Shown: positions 27,098 to 33,125 of the stretch, in pieces
How positions within the stretch are numbered: position 1 is the first letter of the stretch
Layout: every line of letters begins with the position of its first letter
Assembly: GCA_949286015.1 (NCBI GenBank)
Contig: CASEBB010000152.1
Location: 1 to 33,125 of the forward strand
Source of the DNA: an uncultured Succinivibrionaceae bacterium
GTDB lineage: Bacteria; Pseudomonadota; Gammaproteobacteria; Enterobacterales; Succinivibrionaceae
Length of the DNA: 33,125 bases
Reading direction: 5' to 3'
The notes under the pieces: generated by a model
Seen by the model: only the letters and a program-made list of their open reading frames with translations
What the model was told of the DNA's origin: nothing
Database searches by the model: none
Position numbers and translations under genes: made by a program

Positions 27098-30000
27098 ATG
27101 AAGCAAACCAATAACGCGCTGAAGTACCTGCTCGCTCAGTACCGCGCGATCTTTAAGAACGCCTATTTCAAGGGGCTCGTTTCGGCTACGGTGCTGACGG
27201 CGGGCTTGGCTGCGGTGGGCACAGCGCAAGCTGCGGCTTTAACCAGCGCTGATCTGCCTACCGATGGCTCGACTGTTACCATTGATGGTACGGCCAACAC
27301 CAATATCTACCAATCAGACGTATCTGGAGATCTTCCTCTTAATGGTCAATTAGTCATTAACTCTGGTGATGCTGGTAACAGCGGCAGTACAGATAACCTC
27401 TTCCAAGCATCTACAGCCGCCAATTTAACTGGTTCTAAGTTTGGCATTACCATTGACTCTAAGACCGCCGATGCCAACACTGTAGGCTTGGCCATCGCTG
27501 TTAACAACTCTACCAACACTACCGACCACTTTAAGGTCGATATCGGATCTATCGACGTGACCAAAGGCAAGTTAGCCTTAGGCATGGCCTCACAGAGCGG
27601 TAGCTTATTCGTGTCTGCCGATAGCATCACCATCGGTACTGGCACTGCGATTTCTGATACCGGCAATAATACCGAAGATAAGATTGCTGCAAAGGTGCAA
27701 TTAGGCGGTGGTATTGCGGCAGGTACTTACAATGCCCCAAGCGGTGACGGCACCATCACCTTTGGTAACGGCTATACTGCCGCCACTGGCGGTGCTGCCG
27801 AGCAAGCAGCTTCCATCACCACCCTCAATAAGAGCGGTATTATCGAGTTCTTAGGCGCTGCTGACCACGCCGATAAAGTTGTCTTCGCCGGTCAGCTCGT
27901 CGGTAAGGGCGGTGAGCTCGACTTTACCTCCGGCTCCGGTAAAATCGAAGCCTACGGTACCGACGTTAACGCCAACGTCACCGTCGGCAACGACCAAAAG
28001 GCAGTGGTCTTATTAACCGACTCTGCCGAGACCGATACCATTAACGAGGGCCTGTTACAGTTCACGGCGGGCACGATCGACGTCCAAGGTAAAGGTACTG
28101 GTACCTCTGGCGGTCAAATCGTAGTCTCGGGCGGTGTCTTAGAGGTAGTTGGCAAGACGCTGTTAACCTCCTCCGTCGCCGGTGGTACTAGCGATGGTGA
28201 AGTCGGCTCCATTTTAGTTTCTGGTGCCAGTGCTAATGCCCCTGCTACCTTCCGCACAAGCTCGCAAAATGTGCTCGAGTTCTTAAACTCTAACGAGATC
28301 GCCAAAGACACCACCGACTATGCCGCAGGCATCGTGCTGTCTGGCACCGCTACCGGTCAGTCTGTCCTCGAGTTTACCGACACCACTCAGATCGACCTTT
28401 ACGACTTAGTCACCGACGATCCTAACGACGAGAACGACCTCAACATCACAATCGGCAATAGCAACACTGTTAGTGGTGGTTTGCTGTCTGTCTCCGGCGG
28501 TACTATCAAGGCCACCAATCTGGCGGTTAGCAACGGTAGCGCTAACCTCACGCTGGATAAGGCTTTCTTAGAGGCCGACGACTTAACCTTAGGCTCTAAG
28601 GACTACGATCCTGCTGGCACCAACAAGATCACGCTCTCCGGCTCTACCGTCCACAACAGCTTAACCTTATCCACAAAGGATAACGCTGCCTTTGTCTTCA
28701 CGGCTGGTACCCACAACTTAGAGGCTGACTACTACGACAGCCAGCTCGATGATAATGGCAACTGGATCAGCAACACTGTAGCCCCAACCCACTATATCAA
28801 TGGTGCTGATTTCCAACTGTCAGGCTCTGCTACCGTTAACTTAAAGGTCAATGGCGGCACGTGGTCTACCACCGGCCAAGACATCACTTTAGGTGATAGT
28901 GGTGCTTTGACCGTAGCCACTACCGCAGCTACTGTTGATAGCAGCATTTACAAGAATGACGGTAACCCAGCGACCTTAATTGTCGATGGCGGCACCTTAA
29001 CCATTGGCACCACTACCGGCTCTGGTTCTATCGCGGTCACTGGTGCCTCCGGTGCTAACGCCACCTTAGATTTGCGCAACGCCAATAAGGTCACCTTTAC
29101 CTCCGGTTCGATCACCGCTTCTGGTAGTGCTATTGGCTATGGCTCCTCGGTTCTGAGTGAAGAGCAGTTTGCTGCTTTCTACCCAGATGCCTTTAGGGAT
29201 CAGGTCGGCTACGGTATCATCAAGATCAACCAAAACACCTTTGACGACTACGTCAACCAGACAGGCGCTGGTAATGGCGTTACCTTATTGGTAGACGGTG
29301 GCGGTATAGTTGAGGTCTCTGACCTGCGTACCGCACAATACGACGTTGAAAAGTTCAGTGGCGGCTCTGCTGCTGGCAATAAAGGTGTTGTGGTCTTAGA
29401 CGCTGACTCCTACTTCGTGGTGGATGGCGACTTAAACCTCTACGACGGTATGGCCGCAGCTGGAACCAGTGAGGAGCCTGTATACGGCACTGCTACTGAC
29501 GTCTCGGGCTTAGATATCGGCTCTGGTACTATCATCGCTGACCGCGTCAACCTCACGATTTACGGTCGTGACACCGTGACTGTGGGCAATACCGAGCAGC
29601 AGGTGGTCTCCGACGCCAAGTTCGTCGAGGGCACGGTTGAGGTCTCTGAGGGCTTTACCATCAACAGCTCTACCTTAATCTTAGGTTCTGCTGATACCAA
29701 TGGCACGAATGCATCTTTAGTCTTAGACGCTGGCATTGGCAATACTGGCACCTTAATGGGCACCGGTGAGCGCACCATTGAAATGGTGGGTGGCACTGCC
29801 AGTGGTGGCAATATCGACATCCTGACCGGCGCATGGGGCCAAGAGCAGTTAGACCTGTCTGCCACGGGCAGTGGCACGGGCTTAACTGTGGGTTCTACCG
29901 ATCGTGAGCTCATTGAGCAAGCCCAAGCTCTGAGCACAGATGAAGCTACCGTCTACGTGGCACAGTACATCGGCGATAACTTCGCTGGTGCTACCGCTTC

Positions 30001-33000
30001 GGGTAACATCCTGACTGTAAACGAGCAAAGCCAAGCGGTCTTTAACACCATTCAGCTGGGTGATAGCAGCCGTGTTAATGTTTATGGCCACTTACTCATC
30101 AATGGTCTGAACGTAGCGAATCCAGGTGACGACGCCACCGATCCGGCTTACGTTAACCCAAATGATGACGACACCTACACCACCACTGCTGGTATCAGCT
30201 TAGGTGCCGCTACGCTCAACGTTTCCGGCCCCACTGCTGACCTCGAGTTTGGTGCTACCGCAACCTCTGCTCTGGTTAACCTCAATGGTGACCCAGACGA
30301 TGACAATAACGATAAGAGCGCTATCGCTCTGACTGAGGGCGGCATCAACACTGCCAACTTTGAGCTGAGTGAGTTTGGTCACCTCACCTTAAACTTCACC
30401 TCCGGTACTGCGGTCAATGCAGACGATGCCAAGTTCTTCACCACGCAGTTCTTAAGCTCCTCTGACGAGACCGCATACTTAGTGCTCAACAATGCCGACT
30501 TAGGTATCCAGTACGAGACGCGTGATGACGGCCTCTACGAGGTAACGTGGGATAACTTAAAGCCATTTGTGAACATCGTGGGTAGCCAAGCTACTACCGA
30601 CAAGCTGAAGCAGGCTTTAGTGTCGCACATCGGCGCCGGTGAGGCGATTAAGGGCCACTATGGCGCTGCCTCGGTTGATGCTGCCTCTACCACGGCCTTA
30701 AGCCTCAATGGTGCTACCTCGTTTAGCAATGCGGCGGCCTTTGGTGGTCAGTTCGTCACCTCTGAGCGTGATGGCAAGGTGATGGGCGTCCAATTTACCA
30801 ATGAGTACACGTCCTTATCCTTAGAAAACGGCGGAACCATCGGCGCCATTAAGGGCTATGGCGACTACACTGGCGATTACAACTCCTTGTACATCACCAG
30901 CCCAGCTGGCGCCCTGACCACTATCGCTGGCTCGGTCACGGAAATCAATGATTTCACCGTAGATAGCGAGACTGAGGTTAACGGCCAAGTTGCGGTCGAG
31001 TACTTAGACTTAGGCGCTAACTTAACCACTACTGCCACCAACCAAGGCGTAACCACTAACGATGGTGTGGTGCGTGCCAACGCTACCCTCACCACTGATC
31101 GCTTAACCATTGGTGGTGCCAACTCCACTACCCACCACTATGGTCAGCTCGATGTCTTAGGTACCATTCAGGTCACCGGCACCGAGGGTATCACCGTTAA
31201 TAGCTCTACCACTGATGACGGCTCTTTAGCTCTGTTTGGTGGCTATGTCTCGGCCAGCAAGTTAACGCTGGATGACAACAGCTATGTGGCTGTGGGCTAT
31301 GAGCCAACTGTGGGTCAGCAAGACGATCCAACTACCGACTACATTGATGAGTCGCAGAGCTACACCGGCTTCTTAGAGATCACTGGTACTACGACCTTAA
31401 ATGGTGGCGCGTTAGTCCTTGATCCTGAGTACGGCCAAGCCACGGCCATGGCCTCGTTAAACGACCTCTACCAGGCTCCAGTCGATGCCAACAGCTTAGT
31501 GGCTGGTACCTTAGACGGTAACGTCTTTGTCGGTCAGAACTCGGCTTTAGGTATCCACTCGGATAGCATGGCCACCTTACAGTATAAGGTCGCTCGCTTC
31601 CAGAATGGCCAAACCTTAGTTGAGGACAACGTCGGTGCGGTGACCTACATTGGTGGCTCCTTCACCGTAGGTGCAGGCCAAGGCTTAATCCTGACTAAGT
31701 ACACCTTAGAGGAGTTCGCAAACGACTACAACCTGCGTGATGGTGTCACGGTCGATCAGCTCACTGAGGATACGGTCGTTACCGCGTCGCTCTTTGATAA
31801 CACCGTCTTCTTAGGTGCCAACACCGCCTTGCTCATCGATGCTGATGTCATGCATACCGCTGCTCAGGGTCGCAACAACGCAGTGATCACCTTTGCTGGC
31901 TCGGCTGGCGTCAATAACGGCACCGGTACCGTGATCGCTGACGGTGGCGACATCGTCATTGATGGTGATGTGCGTGCTTCGACCTATCAGGTCTTCAGCA
32001 ATGCTGCCATCAAGTACATCGACGGCACTGCCTACGCTGTAGTTGAGGATAGCGCTGCGGCTAACTACGCCAACAACATCAACGTCACCACTGAGAATGA
32101 CTTCTTACAAGGTGTCGTGGATACCACGGGTGCTGTGACCTTAGGTGTTAACCCTAATGGTCGTGCCATTATGCATGGCGCTTCTGACCCAGTCTACGCT
32201 TCCTTAGTGGCTTACGCTCGTGGCTATAACGGTGCTGTGCCTACTACTGAAGAGGCAGCAGCGCACCCAGTGGCTGCTGAGAGTGGTTACACCCAGATTG
32301 CGGGTGTCAGCGACGACCGTCTGCTCCACTCCTATGATGCTCAAGGTAATCGCGTCTACGGCCAGTACAGCAACTACTTCCTGCAAGAGACCATCTCCAC
32401 CGGTGACGGCTCTGCTGCGGAAGCAGTGGCTCGCTTAGCCACCTACGGTGGTGCGGTGCAGGCTGCCATTACCGCCGGTGCCTCCTCTTACGATGCCATC
32501 TCCGGTCGTATGGGCATGGGCGCTACCGGTTACAACCTCACCGTGGCTGACAACACCCAAGGTGCGGCGCTGTGGGTAAGCCCACTGTACAAGAGCTCTG
32601 AGTCCGATGGCTTTGATGCTGAGGGCGTGGACTACGGTGTCGATCTCAACCTCTATGGCGTGGCTTTAGGTGCTGACTACACCTTAGCCAATGGCGTCAG
32701 CTTCGGTGCCATGTTCAATGTCGGCTCCGGTGATGTCGACGGCAAGGACGCGGGTAGCGCGGTCTCTAATGACTTTGACTACTACGGCTTTGGTGTCTAC
32801 GCTGGCTACAGCGTCAACAACTTCAAGGTTGTTGCTGACCTCACCTACACCGTCGCTGATAACGATCTTGAGGGTAACACTGCGATCGACACCGTTGGTG
32901 CTTCCATTGATACCAGCAACTTAAGCTTTGGTGTCACTGCGCAGTACGCCTTTGACTTCACTGCTGCTACAGTGACCCCACATGCGGGCTTACGTTACAG

Positions 33001-33125
33001 CTACATCGATATGGATGACTACGATATCGACGGCGAGGGCACGGTTGCGTCCTACGACGGTGACAGCTTAGGCATCTTCTCCATCCCTGTGGGTGTGACC
33101 ATTGCCAAGGAGTTTGTGGGTGACA
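27098..33125 (+). CDS. Autotransporter 2 (runs off the right edge)
   Basis: A type V autotransporter, open for at least 2009 codons to the end of the window; I checked that the frame at 30002 and 32711 agrees with the ATG at 27098. Residues 1-45 are an extended signal peptide (MKQTNNALKYLLAQYRAI at the start, AQA cut near 45), 25/27 identical to autotransporter 1 over the first 27 residues. The passenger (about 46-1780) is a Gly/Thr/Asn-rich repetitive beta-helix-like region and diverges from autotransporter 1. There is no Pro-rich linker here. The barrel begins around residue 1800 (AISGRMGMG, GAALWVSPLYKSSES) and continues through DFDYYGFGVYAGYS and FSIPVGVTIAKEF at the edge; only the last strands are outside. 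It probably acts as a surface adhesin or coat protein. It shares poly-T, leader and start context with autotransporter 1. Confidence 0.93.
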   Translation, partial: MKQTNNALKYLLAQYRAIFKNAYFKGLVSATVLTAGLAAVGTAQAAALTSADLPTDGSTVTIDGTANTNIYQSDVSGDLPLNGQLVINSGDAGNSGSTDNLFQASTAANLTGSKFGITIDSKTADANTVGLAIAVNNSTNTTDHFKVDIGSIDVTKGKLALGMASQSGSLFVSADSITIGTGTAISDTGNNTEDKIAAKVQLGGGIAAGTYNAPSGDGTITFGNGYTAATGGAAEQAASITTLNKSGIIEFLGAADHADKVVFAGQLVGKGGELDFTSGSGKIEAYGTDVNANVTVGNDQKAVVLLTDSAETDTINEGLLQFTAGTIDVQGKGTGTSGGQIVVSGGVLEVVGKTLLTSSVAGGTSDGEVGSILVSGASANAPATFRTSSQNVLEFLNSNEIAKDTTDYAAGIVLSGTATGQSVLEFTDTTQIDLYDLVTDDPNDENDLNITIGNSNTVSGGLLSVSGGTIKATNLAVSNGSANLTLDKAFLEADDLTLGSKDYDPAGTNKITLSGSTVHNSLTLSTKDNAAFVFTAGTHNLEADYYDSQLDDNGNWISNTVAPTHYINGADFQLSGSATVNLKVNGGTWSTTGQDITLGDSGALTVATTAATVDSSIYKNDGNPATLIVDGGTLTIGTTTGSGSIAVTGASGANATLDLRNANKVTFTSGSITASGSAIGYGSSVLSEEQFAAFYPDAFRDQVGYGIIKINQNTFDDYVNQTGAGNGVTLLVDGGGIVEVSDLRTAQYDVEKFSGGSAAGNKGVVVLDADSYFVVDGDLNLYDGMAAAGTSEEPVYGTATDVSGLDIGSGTIIADRVNLTIYGRDTVTVGNTEQQVVSDAKFVEGTVEVSEGFTINSSTLILGSADTNGTNASLVLDAGIGNTGTLMGTGERTIEMVGGTASGGNIDILTGAWGQEQLDLSATGSGTGLTVGSTDRELIEQAQALSTDEATVYVAQYIGDNFAGATASGNILTVNEQSQAVFNTIQLGDSSRVNVYGHLLINGLNVANPGDDATDPAYVNPNDDDTYTTTAGISLGAATLNVSGPTADLEFGATATSALVNLNGDPDDDNNDKSAIALTEGGINTANFELSEFGHLTLNFTSGTAVNADDAKFFTTQFLSSSDETAYLVLNNADLGIQYETRDDGLYEVTWDNLKPFVNIVGSQATTDKLKQALVSHIGAGEAIKGHYGAASVDAASTTALSLNGATSFSNAAAFGGQFVTSERDGKVMGVQFTNEYTSLSLENGGTIGAIKGYGDYTGDYNSLYITSPAGALTTIAGSVTEINDFTVDSETEVNGQVAVEYLDLGANLTTTATNQGVTTNDGVVRANATLTTDRLTIGGANSTTHHYGQLDVLGTIQVTGTEGITVNSSTTDDGSLALFGGYVSASKLTLDDNSYVAVGYEPTVGQQDDPTTDYIDESQSYTGFLEITGTTTLNGGALVLDPEYGQATAMASLNDLYQAPVDANSLVAGTLDGNVFVGQNSALGIHSDSMATLQYKVARFQNGQTLVEDNVGAVTYIGGSFTVGAGQGLILTKYTLEEFANDYNLRDGVTVDQLTEDTVVTASLFDNTVFLGANTALLIDADVMHTAAQGRNNAVITFAGSAGVNNGTGTVIADGGDIVIDGDVRASTYQVFSNAAIKYIDGTAYAVVEDSAAANYANNINVTTENDFLQGVVDTTGAVTLGVNPNGRAIMHGASDPVYASLVAYARGYNGAVPTTEEAAAHPVAAESGYTQIAGVSDDRLLHSYDAQGNRVYGQYSNYFLQETISTGDGSAAEAVARLATYGGAVQAAITAGASSYDAISGRMGMGATGYNLTVADNTQGAALWVSPLYKSSESDGFDAEGVDYGVDLNLYGVALGADYTLANGVSFGAMFNVGSGDVDGKDAGSAVSNDFDYYGFGVYAGYSVNNFKVVADLTYTVADNDLEGNTAIDTVGASIDTSNLSFGVTAQYAFDFTAATVTPHAGLRYSYIDMDDYDIDGEGTVASYDGDSLGIFSIPVGVTIAKEFVGD

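Overview
The window looks like a chromosomal segment of a Gram-negative, probably gut-associated gammaproteobacterium. The evidence is two very large type V autotransporters with outer-membrane beta-barrels, a CUT2-type sugar ABC transporter beside L-arabinose isomerase, and LacI-type and CRP-like operator motifs. A member of the Succinivibrionaceae (Anaerobiospirillum/Succinatimonas-like) would fit, but that placement is inference. Coding density is low: roughly a third of the window is intergenic, much of it repeats, low-complexity triplets or structured leaders.

Layout. 1-3343 (minus): two tandem paralogues of the AAA-ATPase-like/PD-(D/E)XK family, both broken. The first loses its 3' part at the window edge; the second carries a 95-nt out-of-frame internal deletion. 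3995-5722 (minus): a CoA-disulfide/persulfide reductase with a C-terminal rhodanese domain. 6755-15469 (minus): a pentose uptake and catabolism region, in transcription order permease, ATPase (split by a frameshift), permease, araA and periplasmic binding protein. araB and araD are absent. The transporter operon, araA and the binding-protein gene are separated by 1.0-1.6 kb of repeat-rich DNA. Three near-identical LacI-type palindromes and two CRP-like sites lie upstream of the binding-protein gene and of the permease operon, suggesting a shared sugar-responsive regulon. 17262-25067 (plus): autotransporter 1, with a 1.5-kb leader that starts at a 23-T tract; its barrel is out of frame through a 77-nt deletion. 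25373-25702 (plus): a small putative zinc-ribbon protein. 26289 to the end (plus): autotransporter 2, with its own 20-T tract and leader, intact as far as the window runs.

Two families of short non-autonomous mobile elements are visible. Family 2 (137-146 bp, inverted ends starting GGCTCT or GGTTCT) has 8-bp target duplications, one of them perfect. Family 1 (about 152 bp, ends like GGAACGACTGACTTAA with a CTCGAG inside) is present in at least six copies. One family-2 copy sits inside the end of a family-1 copy, which gives an order of insertion.

The most novel-looking signal is the shared architecture of the two autotransporters: a long poly-T tract, a conserved block encoding a short leader peptide that begins MLx(M/I)LSLN, a long structured leader, and then a start without a Shine-Dalgarno and a 27-residue signal-peptide extension that is 25/27 identical. 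Three genes (ATPase-like copy 2, ABC ATPase, autotransporter 1) each carry what looks like a small out-of-frame deletion. This may be real decay or an assembly artefact and should be resolved with reads.
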